Source of the DNA: Corticimicrobacter populi
GTDB taxonomy: Bacteria; Pseudomonadota; Gammaproteobacteria; Burkholderiales; Burkholderiaceae_B
Length of the DNA: 64,000 bases
Direction: 5' to 3'
Assembly (NCBI RefSeq): GCF_003123725.1
Contig: NZ_QETA01000007.1
Location: forward strand, 124,001 to 188,000
Below the pieces are notes generated by a model that saw only the letters and a program-made list of their open reading frames with translations, searched no databases and was not told where the DNA came from. The translations under genes were made by a program, and so were the position numbers. Positions 40,081 through 48,664 of this stretch are shown in pieces (positions within the stretch are counted from its first letter, which is position 1; every line of letters begins with the position of its first letter).

Positions 40081-41634
40081 TTACTTTATCCAGATCGTCG
40101 GCAACGAAATGGCCGGACTGCTTTCGCTCAGGGCACCACCCAGTTGCTGGTAGCCCTGCACCTTGCGGGCATAGCCCTGGGCCTGCTCGCGCCAGTTGAT
40201 GAATACCCACGGACTGGTTTCCAGCACGCGCTGCTCAACATCGCGATAGATCAGCTTGCGTTGCTCGGGGTCGGTCTGTGCACGGCCCTGGGCCAGCAAC
40301 TGCTCAAGCTGGTCATCGCGATAACCGATCGGCTTGGCCCAGAAACTGGAGTCCGCCCCCAGGTAATAGGCATAGGCATCGGGATCAGGCAACTTGACCG
40401 ACACGCCGTAGATCATGGCGTCGTAGTCACCACGGTTCTTGCGTTCGACCAGTGTGGCCCACTCGACCGGCTCAAGTGTCAGGTTGATGCCGGCTTCCTT
40501 GAGATTGGCCTGCAGGATCTGCGCCGTCGTGGTGTAGATGCCCAGCCCCTGGAACACCAGCAGCAACATGTCCAGGCCATCGGGATAGCCGGCCTCGGCC
40601 AGCAGCGCCCGCGCCTTGTCCAGGTCCCGGTTGTAGGTCCCTTCAAAACCGGGATTGAAATATTGCGAATCAGATGCTGTGGGTGCACCCGTGATCGGCG
40701 TGCCATGACCGAAAAACGCAGCCTTGGAGACAGCATCACGATCCAGAGCATAGGACACGGCCTGACGTACGCGAGGATCGTCGAACGGCTTGCGCGTAGC
40801 GTTGAACCAGACACTCATGAACGCCCCACCGGCAGTATCCACCTCGAATGCCGGATTACGGCTGAGCGAGGCAATATCTTTCCATGGTACGAAATCGATC
40901 ATGTCGAGTGACTGGCTGCGCAGTGCGTTGACGCGCGCATCATCGCTCTTGATCATGCGGAAATCGACGCCCTCCAGATAAGGCTGGTCCTCGACATAGT
41001 AAGACGGGTTGCGCTCAAGGCTGGCCCGCACCGACGGCTCATAACTGGCCAGGCGGAAAGGACCCGCGCCATTGGCCTCCACCTTGAGGTTGGCACCGCC
41101 CTGCACCCACTGCTTGGGTACGATAGCCGCCTCTGTCAGCGCCAGTACGGACAACAGCGTCACGTCGGGGCTATCCTTGCTGATACGGATCGTGCGAGCG
41201 TCGGGCGTTTCGATACGTGCCCCCTGCAGATTGGCCCGCAGCGTGGCACCGGTGGCCGGGTCGACAATACGCTCCAGCGAAAACCGGACATCATCAGCTG
41301 TCACCGGAGAGCCATCCTGAAAACGGGCATCCTCACGCAGGTGAAACACCAGCGTCTGCGGATCGGGCTGCTCCCAGTTGGCAGCCAGGGCAGGCACGAT
41401 ATCGCCGTTCTTGTCGTAGGTCACCAGAGGGCTGTAGAGCACCCCCACCAAGGCACGCCAGGCACTGCCTCCTGCTACATGTGGATCCAGTGATGCAACC
41501 TCGGATACCGTGCCGTAGCGCAACGTACCACCGCGCTTGACAGCCTCATCGGCCAAAGTGGGAACGGAGATGCTGCCCAGCAGGACACTCATGCCTGCTG
41601 CCGCCCCGAGTCGCTTCCAGATCTGCAGACCCAT
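40081..41634 (-). CDS. Family 5 (peptide-type) solute-binding protein
   Basis: 517 residues from the ATG at 41634, preceded by GGGGA. Signal peptide MGLQIWKRLGAAAGMSVLLG with cleavage near TLADE. SBP_bac_5 blocks: RGGTLRYGTVSEVASLDPH, FHLREDARFQDGSPVTADDVRFSLERI (given as DGSPVTADDVRFSLERI) and VRQAVSYALDRDAV. It binds a peptide or similar compound for the DppBCDF-like genes. First transporter gene after the PLP enzyme gene. Confidence 0.9.
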   Translation of the reverse strand: MGLQIWKRLGAAAGMSVLLGSISVPTLADEAVKRGGTLRYGTVSEVASLDPHVAGGSAWRALVGVLYSPLVTYDKNGDIVPALAANWEQPDPQTLVFHLREDARFQDGSPVTADDVRFSLERIVDPATGATLRANLQGARIETPDARTIRISKDSPDVTLLSVLALTEAAIVPKQWVQGGANLKVEANGAGPFRLASYEPSVRASLERNPSYYVEDQPYLEGVDFRMIKSDDARVNALRSQSLDMIDFVPWKDIASLSRNPAFEVDTAGGAFMSVWFNATRKPFDDPRVRQAVSYALDRDAVSKAAFFGHGTPITGAPTASDSQYFNPGFEGTYNRDLDKARALLAEAGYPDGLDMLLLVFQGLGIYTTTAQILQANLKEAGINLTLEPVEWATLVERKNRGDYDAMIYGVSVKLPDPDAYAYYLGADSSFWAKPIGYRDDQLEQLLAQGRAQTDPEQRKLIYRDVEQRVLETSPWVFINWREQAQGYARKVQGYQQLGGALSESSPAISLPTIWIK

Positions 41635-41686
41635 CGTTTTTCCCCTTTTCGAGTCGAATCCTGCGCTCACCACACTGCCCATGCCG

Positions 41687-42964
41687 TTACGCGGCACCAG
41701 GCAATGCGGCTATCATCCGATCCACATCGGCCAGATCATTGAAATACGTCGCCGACATCCGCAGATTGCCGCCCCGTACTGCAACGTCTACCCCTTCTTC
41801 GCGCAACTGTGCCGCAATGGCATACACATCGACACCCCCTGGGTGCCGGAAAGACAGATTGCCCGAGCGTTCTTCGGCACCCTGCGGACTGACGACCACA
41901 TAACCTTTCTGCAGGAGCGCCTCGACGGCATGCCCGGTCAGGTTCATGATGTGCTGTTCGATCCGCTGCGAACCCAGGGCCAACTGAATACGGACTGCCG
42001 TATCGAGTCCCCACAGCCCGGTGAAGTTTGCCAGCGCCTCTTCGAAGCGACCAGCATCCTTGCGATATTCCAGCACGTAATCCATGTGGTCTTCATCAGG
42101 GCTGGTGACGGAATGATAGCCCACGCTCGGCGGGTCCAGCAGTTCCAGTACATCACGGCGGCAATAGAAGAAACCCGTGCCTATCGGTGCCAGCATCCAC
42201 TTGTGACCACCCACCGACAGGAAGTGCACACCCAGCGCCTCGACATCCATCGCCAGTGCACCTGCCCACTGGATGGCATCCAGATTCAGATAGGCACCAC
42301 GCTCGGCGCACAATGCCGCAACCGCCGCCACATCCAGGCGAAAACCATTGGAGAACTGCACCGCGCTGAGCGACACCATGCGGGTCCGCTCATCCATCTG
42401 GGCACGGATATCATCCACAAGGATACGCCCCTGGCGATTCTTGACCCAACGTACCGACACGCCACGCGCGGCCAGCTTCATCCAGCAATAGACATTGGAG
42501 GGGTATTCGATATCCGCCAGAATGACGTTATCACCCTCGCGCCACGGAAAGCCATTGGCGACATTGACCAGGCCTTCGGTCGTATTCTTGACGAAGGCGA
42601 TCTCTTCGCGCCGGGCACCGATCAGGCGAGCAATGCGGGCCTTGATGACATCGTCGGCATACTTGCACCAATGCGGATAATTGTTGCGACCATGGTCGCG
42701 CACATCATGCATGAACCGGTCAACAGCATCGATCACCGGCGTGCTCAGGGCACCGATCGAGGCATTGTTCATGTAGGCACGTTCGCACCGGATCGGGAAA
42801 TACTGGCCGACCGTATCCCAGGACAGCGCTTCGATGCCCTCGGCATCTTGCGCGAACAGGCCTGGCGTCACCTGCTTGGTCGGGAAGGTATAAATGGTGC
42901 TAGACACGAGAAGCTGCCTTGATATTTTAATGGGACGCTTCTGCAACGCATCCAATGTACCCAT
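41687..42964 (-). CDS. Class V aminotransferase-fold PLP enzyme
   Basis: 425 residues from ATG 42964; no ribosome site is obvious and the first ~45 residues are outside the conserved fold, so a later start is possible. Fold type I class V (cysteine desulfurase / isopenicillin-N epimerase group): YMNNASIGALSTPV, FVKNTTEGLVNVANGF, LDAIQWAGAL and the PLP-lysine block SVGGHKWMLAPIGTGFFYC. It leads the peptide-type importer operon and is divergent from a LysR gene, so it probably acts on the imported compound. Reaction unknown. Confidence 0.82.
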   Translation of the reverse strand: MGTLDALQKRPIKISRQLLVSSTIYTFPTKQVTPGLFAQDAEGIEALSWDTVGQYFPIRCERAYMNNASIGALSTPVIDAVDRFMHDVRDHGRNNYPHWCKYADDVIKARIARLIGARREEIAFVKNTTEGLVNVANGFPWREGDNVILADIEYPSNVYCWMKLAARGVSVRWVKNRQGRILVDDIRAQMDERTRMVSLSAVQFSNGFRLDVAAVAALCAERGAYLNLDAIQWAGALAMDVEALGVHFLSVGGHKWMLAPIGTGFFYCRRDVLELLDPPSVGYHSVTSPDEDHMDYVLEYRKDAGRFEEALANFTGLWGLDTAVRIQLALGSQRIEQHIMNLTGHAVEALLQKGYVVVSPQGAEERSGNLSFRHPGGVDVYAIAAQLREEGVDVAVRGGNLRMSATYFNDLADVDRMIAALPGAA

Positions 42965-42999
42965 GCTAGAGGGGTATCAAACCTTACGTCAATTTCCTT

Positions 43000-43023
43000 A
43001 TTCGCATGAGTGAATGCGCATTC
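43000..43023. promoter_or_regulatory. Overlapping palindromes in the lysR / PLP-enzyme divergent region
   Basis: ATTC-N8-GAAT (43000-43015, containing a T-N11-A at 43002-43014) overlaps the perfect palindrome GAATGC-GCATTC (43012-43023). Location between divergent genes fits a LysR binding region. Confidence 0.5.
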
Positions 43024-43131
43024 GGCATAATTCCGTCATACTCTGTCGTATCGCCGCATATGGCACGCATCACAGGATTGCAGCACCCCCAGTTAAACTG
43101 CTTTTTATCCACAAAATAAGGGAAAACCCCT

Positions 43132-44061
43132 ATGAGTCTGAAACGACTCCAGGCACTGAAGGCAGTGCTAGAGACAGGCAGCGTCACCGACGGCGCACAA
43201 ATGCTGAACCGCACCCAGCCCCAGATCAGTCGTCTGCTGGCCGCATTGGAGGACGAAGTCGGTTTTCCATTGTTCGTGCGCCAGGGCCGGGGGCTGCTGC
43301 CCACCCGTGAATGCCTGCGCTTCTACGAAGGAACCCGCCATATCCTGGATGGCTTGCAGGATATCTCCCGCGTCGCCAAGTCCATTCGGTCGCACCATGA
43401 GGCCTGGCTGCACATTGTCACCCAGCCCTATTTCGCCCATGGCATCATGCCCAATGCCATCCATGCCTTCTCCAAGCAGTATCCAAGCGCCCGGGTCTCG
43501 CTGGAAGTCCGCTCGCGAGTGGATGTCGGACTCTGGATGTCGGGGCAAAAATTCGACTTCGGCATGGCCGCCCTGCCACTGGACTTTCCGGGCCTGCGCA
43601 CACAGCCGTTTGCCGAAGCCAGGGTCGTCGTGGCCATGCCGCCAAGCCATCCGCTGGCCGACAGGAAGGTCCTGCGACCCGAAGACCTGCGGGGCCAGCC
43701 CTTCATTGCACTGCGCACCTCGACTTTGCTGCGACAGTTTACCGATGAGCTCTGCGCCCGCCAGGGGATCGAGCTCCAGATTGTGGCAGAAACATCGACC
43801 GGAGAATCTGCCTGCATGATGGCCTCGCTGGGCATGGGTCTGACCCTGTCAGATCCGGTACTGGCCTCCAGGGTACCCGGACTGGTGCTGCTGGATTTCG
43901 AGCCCGCACTGCACTTGCGCTATGGCTTTTTGCTGCCAGGGCTGTTTGCCCCGTCGGCGCTGGCCCAGGCCTTTGCCCAAACCGTCGTGGAAACGGTCGC
44001 ACAGATCGGTGGCAGCCGTATCAAGGTTTGCGATCACGGCGGGGAAATCAGGCCAGACTAA
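43132..44061 (+). CDS. LysR-family regulator
   Basis: 309 residues. N-terminal helix-turn-helix LKRLQALKAVLETGSVTDGA followed by QMLNRTQPQISRLLAALEDEV; C-terminal effector-binding domain. Divergent from the PLP enzyme/peptide importer operon, its probable target. Its last ~55 codons are repeated immediately downstream in a tandem duplication (second copy from 44111). The intact gene stops at 44061, so its product should be unaffected. Confidence 0.88.
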   Translation: MSLKRLQALKAVLETGSVTDGAQMLNRTQPQISRLLAALEDEVGFPLFVRQGRGLLPTRECLRFYEGTRHILDGLQDISRVAKSIRSHHEAWLHIVTQPYFAHGIMPNAIHAFSKQYPSARVSLEVRSRVDVGLWMSGQKFDFGMAALPLDFPGLRTQPFAEARVVVAMPPSHPLADRKVLRPEDLRGQPFIALRTSTLLRQFTDELCARQGIELQIVAETSTGESACMMASLGMGLTLSDPVLASRVPGLVLLDFEPALHLRYGFLLPGLFAPSALAQAFAQTVVETVAQIGGSRIKVCDHGGEIRPD

Positions 44062-44323
44062 TCCGGTTTTACAGGTCGCTGAGCCGCTGAAAATCCAGAT
44101 ACGACTCAAATTTCGAGCCCGCACTGCACTTGCGCTATGGCTTTTTGCTGCCAGGGCTGTGCCCCGTCGGCGCTGGCCCAGGCCTTTGCCCAAACCGTCG
44201 TGGAAACGGTCGCACAGATCGGTGGCAGCCGTATCAAGGTTTGCGATCACGGCGGGGAAATCAGGCCAGACTAATCCGGTTTTACAGGTCGCTGAGCCGC
44301 TGAAAATCCAGATACGACTCAAA
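43896..44323. repeat. Tandem duplication of about 214 bp at a convergent gene junction
   Basis: Copy 1 is about 43896-44110 and copy 2 about 44111-44323. By eye they are identical except that copy 2 lacks two T residues (GGCTGTTTGCC in copy 1, GGCTGTGCC in copy 2). The unit contains the 3' end of the lysR gene, the short spacer and the last 13 codons of the convergent phosphatase gene. Both real genes keep one intact 3' end: lysR uses copy 1, the phosphatase uses copy 2. Confidence 0.92.
44111..44256 (+). pseudogene. Duplicated 3' fragment of the LysR gene
   Basis: Second copy of the lysR 3' end, without a start. A 2 bp loss relative to copy 1 shifts the frame early in the fragment. It is a by-product of the tandem duplication and should not be expressed as protein. 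Confidence 0.7.
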
Positions 44324-44836
44324 AATGGCATAGCGGCCGATACCTTTGATGGGAACATGGCCATAGTAGGGACTCAGTTGCCAGAAAGCAGCCAGATCTG
44401 AACCCTTGGCGACGGCATCGACGTAAATGGCGGCAGCCAGTCCAGTGCGATTTGCGCCATGCTCGCAATGGATCAGCAATGGCTTGGGCAATGTTTCCAT
44501 CAGCAGAGCCAGCTCTTCTGCCTCCTCCACGCTCAGTCCCTTGCCAGAGCTAAACGGGTAATTGACCAGTCTGACGCCCAGGGCTTCCGCTGTCTGGCTT
44601 TCCTCCTGGTACCACGGACCACGATCCTCGTCGCGCAGGTTCAGGACCGTGCGGATGCCGTGCTCCTCGACATATTCCCTGAGATCATCGCCATCCGGCT
44701 GTGCGGAACGATAGAGCTGTCCGTCGATCACCTCATGGAAATTGCCCGTCATCTGGTTGATGCCGGCATGCACTGCCACCACAACCAGCAAACCTGTCCC
44801 GCCAAGGGCGAGCTGCTTCAACAGCTTGAACATCAT
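44282..44836 (-). CDS. Dual-specificity/tyrosine phosphatase-like protein, membrane-anchored
   Basis: 184 residues. One N-terminal hydrophobic segment (LALGGTGLLVVVAVHAG) acts as anchor or signal. Catalytic P-loop IHCEHGANRTG fits H-C-x5-R-[ST], and the general-acid region is probably NLRDEDRGPWY. It belongs to the bacterial DSP-like / 'protein tyrosine phosphatase' family. The catalytic domain would face the periplasm. The final 13 residues (FESYLDFQRLSDL) are also encoded in the other copy of the duplicated segment. The substrate is unknown. Confidence 0.82.
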   Translation of the reverse strand: MMFKLLKQLALGGTGLLVVVAVHAGINQMTGNFHEVIDGQLYRSAQPDGDDLREYVEEHGIRTVLNLRDEDRGPWYQEESQTAEALGVRLVNYPFSSGKGLSVEEAEELALLMETLPKPLLIHCEHGANRTGLAAAIYVDAVAKGSDLAAFWQLSPYYGHVPIKGIGRYAIFESYLDFQRLSDL

Positions 44837-45040
44837 GATCCTGCATCCGGTTAAACAAGGTTAAGGCCCTATCGGTCTTTCCCCCGTCTCTGCGGACAGG
44901 TCGAAAACAGCCATTCGAACTGGCGGCATTCTCGCATGCATTCTCTTGCAGCAGTATGACTGGGATGGCGGCGATGAGATACAGGGCGTAACGGCACCAG
45001 GCTGTGCCCATGGCAGCAACGCCCTGAAATGGGAACCGGA

Positions 45041-45964
45041 TCAGGAACAGCGCGCCTGGCTGATGCTGCTGCCGGCCGGCACATCGTGCGTCAGCCAGAC
45101 ATTGCCGCCGATCACGGAGCCCCGCCCGATGGTGACACGCCCCAGAATGGTGGCACCAGCATAGACGACCACATCATCTTCGACGATGGGATGGCGGGCA
45201 TTGCCCTTGACCAGGGAACCATCCTCGGCCACCGGAAAGCGCTTGGCCCCCAGCGTGACATTCTGGTAGAGCCGGACATTACGGCCGATGATGGCGGTTT
45301 CGCCGATCACCACCCCGGTACCGTGATCGATGAAAAAACTCTCGGCGATCTGCGCGCCGGGATGGATGTCGATCCCGGTTTCCGAATGGGCGATCTCGGA
45401 GATCAGCCGCGCCAGCATCGGCACACCCAGACGATACAGTTCATGCGCCAGTCGATGCGAGATGATCGCACTGACGCCGGGATAGCACAGCAGCACCTCT
45501 GACACGCTGCCGGCAGCAGGATCACCCTGGTAGGCCGCCCGGATGTCGCTGACCAACAGCGCACGGATACCCGGCAATGCAGCCGCAAACCGACGTGTCA
45601 GTTCAACGGCCTGGGCCTCGATGGCCTCGTCAGTCCCCGGCTCACGTCCCTGCACGAAAAACAGCGCCCGGCGCACCTGCTCGACCAATATCGCCAGGGT
45701 CGAGCTGAGTGTGGTGCCGACAAAATAGTCGATGCTTTCCTCGGTCAGGTCGGCATGCCCATAGTGCGTGGGAAACAGGCTGGCCGCACACCCATGCACC
45801 ACACTGGACACCGCCTCGCGCGAAGGCAGTTCGCGGATGCGGCCGAGATAGCGGATCTTGTGCGTAACTTCGCGCGATTCACGCAATGCGGAAACCACTT
45901 CTTCCACGCCCCAATGGGAGTAGGCAATGGCCACGCGCTGGTAGGGATTGGATCTGGAATTCAT
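45041..45964 (-). CDS. epsC: Serine O-acetyltransferase, EpsC type
   Basis: 307 residues from the ATG at 45964. A helical N-terminal part precedes a left-handed beta-helix with hexapeptide repeats: IDIHPGAQIAESFFIDHGTG, VVIGETAIIGRNVRLYQNVT, LGRVTIGRGSVIGGNVWLTH. The conserved catalytic His/Asp occur in FFIDHGTGVVIGE. It acetylates serine with acetyl-CoA, the first step of cysteine synthesis. It is longer than the ~270-residue CysE of enterics, as is typical of the EpsC subfamily. Confidence 0.9.
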   Translation of the reverse strand: MNSRSNPYQRVAIAYSHWGVEEVVSALRESREVTHKIRYLGRIRELPSREAVSSVVHGCAASLFPTHYGHADLTEESIDYFVGTTLSSTLAILVEQVRRALFFVQGREPGTDEAIEAQAVELTRRFAAALPGIRALLVSDIRAAYQGDPAAGSVSEVLLCYPGVSAIISHRLAHELYRLGVPMLARLISEIAHSETGIDIHPGAQIAESFFIDHGTGVVIGETAIIGRNVRLYQNVTLGAKRFPVAEDGSLVKGNARHPIVEDDVVVYAGATILGRVTIGRGSVIGGNVWLTHDVPAGSSISQARCS

Positions 45965-46028
45965 ATGACATAACCGGTTGAACATGCGTATATTACGCTT
46001 TCCATTCATAGAAGATCAGGAATCCGGC

Positions 46029-47552
46029 ATGTTCGAGGAAGCCGAAAACGCCCCATCCCTGCCCAAGGCGCAGCAATCTGCCGACTTCATCGAGGAACTG
46101 CGTACCGGCTTGCTGCGGGAACAGTACCGCCGACTCGACGAGAAACGCCAGACCCTGCTGATCGTGGTCGCCGGTATCGACGGTGCCGGCAAGGGTTCGA
46201 CCATCAACCAGCTCAACAGCTGGATGGATCCACGCCACATTCGCACCCTGGCCTATGGCGAGCTGAGCGATCTCGAAGCCATGCGCCCGGCCATGTGGCG
46301 CTACTGGCGTGATCTGCCGGCCAAGGGCGAGACCGGTGTGATTTTCGGTTCCTGGTACGGTTCGCTGCTGACCGAGGCCAGCCGCAAAAAACCCGACCCC
46401 GATCTGATCCGCCGCTATGCCTCGCAGATCAACCAGTTCGAAGCCATGCTGGCTCAGGAAGGCGTACAGGTCGTCAAGCTCTGGTACCACCTGTCGGCCA
46501 AAGCCCAGAAAAAACGCACCGAAACTCTGTTGGCTGACCCAGATACAGCCTGGCGAGTCACCGAAGCAGACCTCAAGGTACAGAAGCGCTTCAAGCGCCT
46601 GCGCCAGGCCGCCGAGGACACCATCGGCCTGACGCACCAGGATCATGCCCCCTGGGTCATCATTCCCAGTTCCAACGACAACCTGCGCAGCGTGCGTACC
46701 GGCCTGACCGTGCTCGACGCCCTGCGCCAGAAGCCCGCTCGCAAGGTCACCGTCCACGCCCCCACCAGCGTGCCGCTCAATCCGCACACGGTACGGCTGA
46801 CCGGCATGGAGTACGCTCCCGCACTGGAAAAAGGCGACTACGAATCCGAACTGCAGCATTGGCAGGCCCGGCTGGCCCGTGCGGCCCGAACCCCCGAGTT
46901 TGCGCACCGCTCGATGGTCATCGCCTTCGAAGGCCAGGACGCTGCCGGCAAGGGTGGAGCCATTCGCCGCATTACCGATGTGCTCGACGCCCGCTACTAC
47001 GACGTCTATCCGGTGGCCGCCCCCAGCGAAGACGAGCGGGCTCGCCCCTACCTTTGGCGCTTCTGGCGTCCCCTGCCACGCCACGGGCACATCGCGATCT
47101 TCGATCGCTCATGGTATGGCCGCGTACTGGTCGAACGGGTCGAGAAATTCGCCAAGCCCGCCGAATGGCAGCGTGCCTACGGCGAGATCAACAACTTCGA
47201 AGCCCAGATGGTCGCCAATGGCACGCTGGTACTGAAGTTCTGGCTGGCCATCACCAAGGACGAACAGCTCAAGCGCTTCGAGGAACGCATGCGTTCCAGC
47301 ATCAAGCACTACAAGATCACCGACGAGGACTGGCGCAACCGCAACCGCTGGAACACCTACAAGACCGCTGCCGACGAGATGCTGCGCCGCACCGACACAC
47401 CGCACGCCCCCTGGCATGTGGTGGCGACCAACGACAAGCGCCGCGCCCGCATCGAAGTGCTCAAGGCCGTGGTGCTGGCACTCGAGGGCGCTGACCAGGC
47501 TCCGGTCTACCAGGAACCATCGATCGAGTCGCAGTTCCACGAGGCCTCCTGA
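46029..47552 (+). CDS. pap: Polyphosphate:AMP phosphotransferase (two-domain PPK2)
   Basis: 507 residues from the ATG at 46029 (AGGA 8 bp upstream); an upstream in-frame start at 45978 is less likely. Two PPK2 domains in tandem: the first with AGIDGAGKGSTINQ, the second with EGQDAAGKGGAIRR and the lid block FDRSWYGRVLVERVEKF. Tandem PPK2 proteins are class II enzymes that make ADP from AMP with polyphosphate. The N-terminal domain's lid sequence (FGSWYGSLL) departs from the consensus, so the C-terminal domain is probably the catalytic one. Confidence 0.9.
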   Translation: MFEEAENAPSLPKAQQSADFIEELRTGLLREQYRRLDEKRQTLLIVVAGIDGAGKGSTINQLNSWMDPRHIRTLAYGELSDLEAMRPAMWRYWRDLPAKGETGVIFGSWYGSLLTEASRKKPDPDLIRRYASQINQFEAMLAQEGVQVVKLWYHLSAKAQKKRTETLLADPDTAWRVTEADLKVQKRFKRLRQAAEDTIGLTHQDHAPWVIIPSSNDNLRSVRTGLTVLDALRQKPARKVTVHAPTSVPLNPHTVRLTGMEYAPALEKGDYESELQHWQARLARAARTPEFAHRSMVIAFEGQDAAGKGGAIRRITDVLDARYYDVYPVAAPSEDERARPYLWRFWRPLPRHGHIAIFDRSWYGRVLVERVEKFAKPAEWQRAYGEINNFEAQMVANGTLVLKFWLAITKDEQLKRFEERMRSSIKHYKITDEDWRNRNRWNTYKTAADEMLRRTDTPHAPWHVVATNDKRRARIEVLKAVVLALEGADQAPVYQEPSIESQFHEAS

Positions 47553-47609
47553 CACGCCAGGGCCCGCCACACTCACTTAAAAGAAGCCTCGCACAGACCC
47601 TGCCGAGCC

Positions 47610-48068
47610 ATGCATACTGAAACACCCGCCTCTTGCCCGCTCTGCCAACCCCAGGACGAAACTCTGATCTGGCACGATGAGCAATTCCGCGTCATCGCCG
47701 TCGATGATCCGGCCTATCCGGGTTTTACCCGGGTGATCTGGAACGCGCATGCTGCCGAGATGACAGACCTGCCACCCGCTGCACGGGCACACCTGATGCA
47801 GGCGGTGTGGACGGTGGAACAGGCACTGCGCGACACGCTGCAGCCGCACAAGATCAACCTGGCCTCGCTTGGCAACATGGTGCCGCACCTGCATTGGCAC
47901 CTGATCCCGCGCTGGCAGGATGACCTGCACTTTCCAGACCCTGTGTGGGCCGCGCCCAAGCACGATCCGGCACGCCATGTGATCTGGCACGACAGCAGGC
48001 TGAAGGCCATCCGGGCACGACTGCCGGAATGCCATGCGCACATACGCAGCGCTCTGGCGCTGCGCTGA
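47610..48068 (+). CDS. HIT-family nucleotide-binding protein
   Basis: 152 residues with the histidine triad-type motif PHLHWHLIPRW (H-x-H-x-H) and a Cys pair near the N-terminus (ASCPLC). HIT proteins hydrolyse or transfer nucleotidyl groups, for example on adenylated amines. It lies 57 bp after the PPK2 gene on the same strand. Exact substrate unknown. Confidence 0.88.
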   Translation: MHTETPASCPLCQPQDETLIWHDEQFRVIAVDDPAYPGFTRVIWNAHAAEMTDLPPAARAHLMQAVWTVEQALRDTLQPHKINLASLGNMVPHLHWHLIPRWQDDLHFPDPVWAAPKHDPARHVIWHDSRLKAIRARLPECHAHIRSALALR

Positions 48069-48081
48069 CGCGATCCGGGAA

Positions 48082-48636
48082 TCAGATTACCGAGATCTGA
48101 CCGACCATGCCGGCCTCGGAATGTCCGGGCAGCAGGCAGGCAAAATCCACCGTGCCGGACTGGCCGAACGTCCAGACCAGTTGGCCACTGGCCTTGCCCT
48201 CCAGGCTGACGGCATTCTGCTCGGCATGCGCCATGCCCGGCTGCTCGCGCATCTGTACGGCATGCGCGCGCAGGTCTTCGAGCGATCCCAGCACCATTTC
48301 GTGAGCGATGTCGCCATTGTTGTGCACGACGAAGCGTACGGTTTCCCCGGCAGCCACATCGATCCTGGCTGGCGAGAAGCGCATCATGTCGTCCATGGAT
48401 ACTTCGACCGTACGGCTGGCCTGGGCCGCCTCACCCGGCTGACCAATATCGACAGCGGCGTGACCGCCACCCGTACCATGGTCATGCGCTGCGGAGCCAT
48501 GCCCGGCCTGCCCATGGGCAGACGCGCTGGTGTCCCCCTGGGCCGGGCTGCCGTGTCCACCGGTATGGTTGCCGGCACTCCAGGCCACCATCGGTGCCAG
48601 CGCCAACACCGCCAGCATTGCGATCTTCTTCATCAT
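48082..48636 (-). CDS. His-rich periplasmic cupredoxin
   Basis: 184 residues. Signal peptide MKKIAMLAVLALAPMVAWSA, then a low-complexity His/Gly linker (residues ~22-62, about ten His), then a cupredoxin domain with likely copper ligands in the segments NNGDIAHEMVLG and FACLLPGHSEAGMVG (His...Cys-x4-His-x4-Met). It is probably a periplasmic copper-binding or electron-transfer protein. It follows glmS by 28 bp on the same strand. A role in copper handling for NosZ or oxidases is possible but unproved. Confidence 0.85.
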   Translation of the reverse strand: MMKKIAMLAVLALAPMVAWSAGNHTGGHGSPAQGDTSASAHGQAGHGSAAHDHGTGGGHAAVDIGQPGEAAQASRTVEVSMDDMMRFSPARIDVAAGETVRFVVHNNGDIAHEMVLGSLEDLRAHAVQMREQPGMAHAEQNAVSLEGKASGQLVWTFGQSGTVDFACLLPGHSEAGMVGQISVI

Positions 48637-48664
48637 GCACTCCTGTCAGACAAGGTTGTAACCT

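Noticed and set aside
43849-44364. 171-codon minus-strand frame with an internal repeat
   Set aside because: The peptide repeat is only the antisense reading of the tandem DNA duplication, not a repeat protein.
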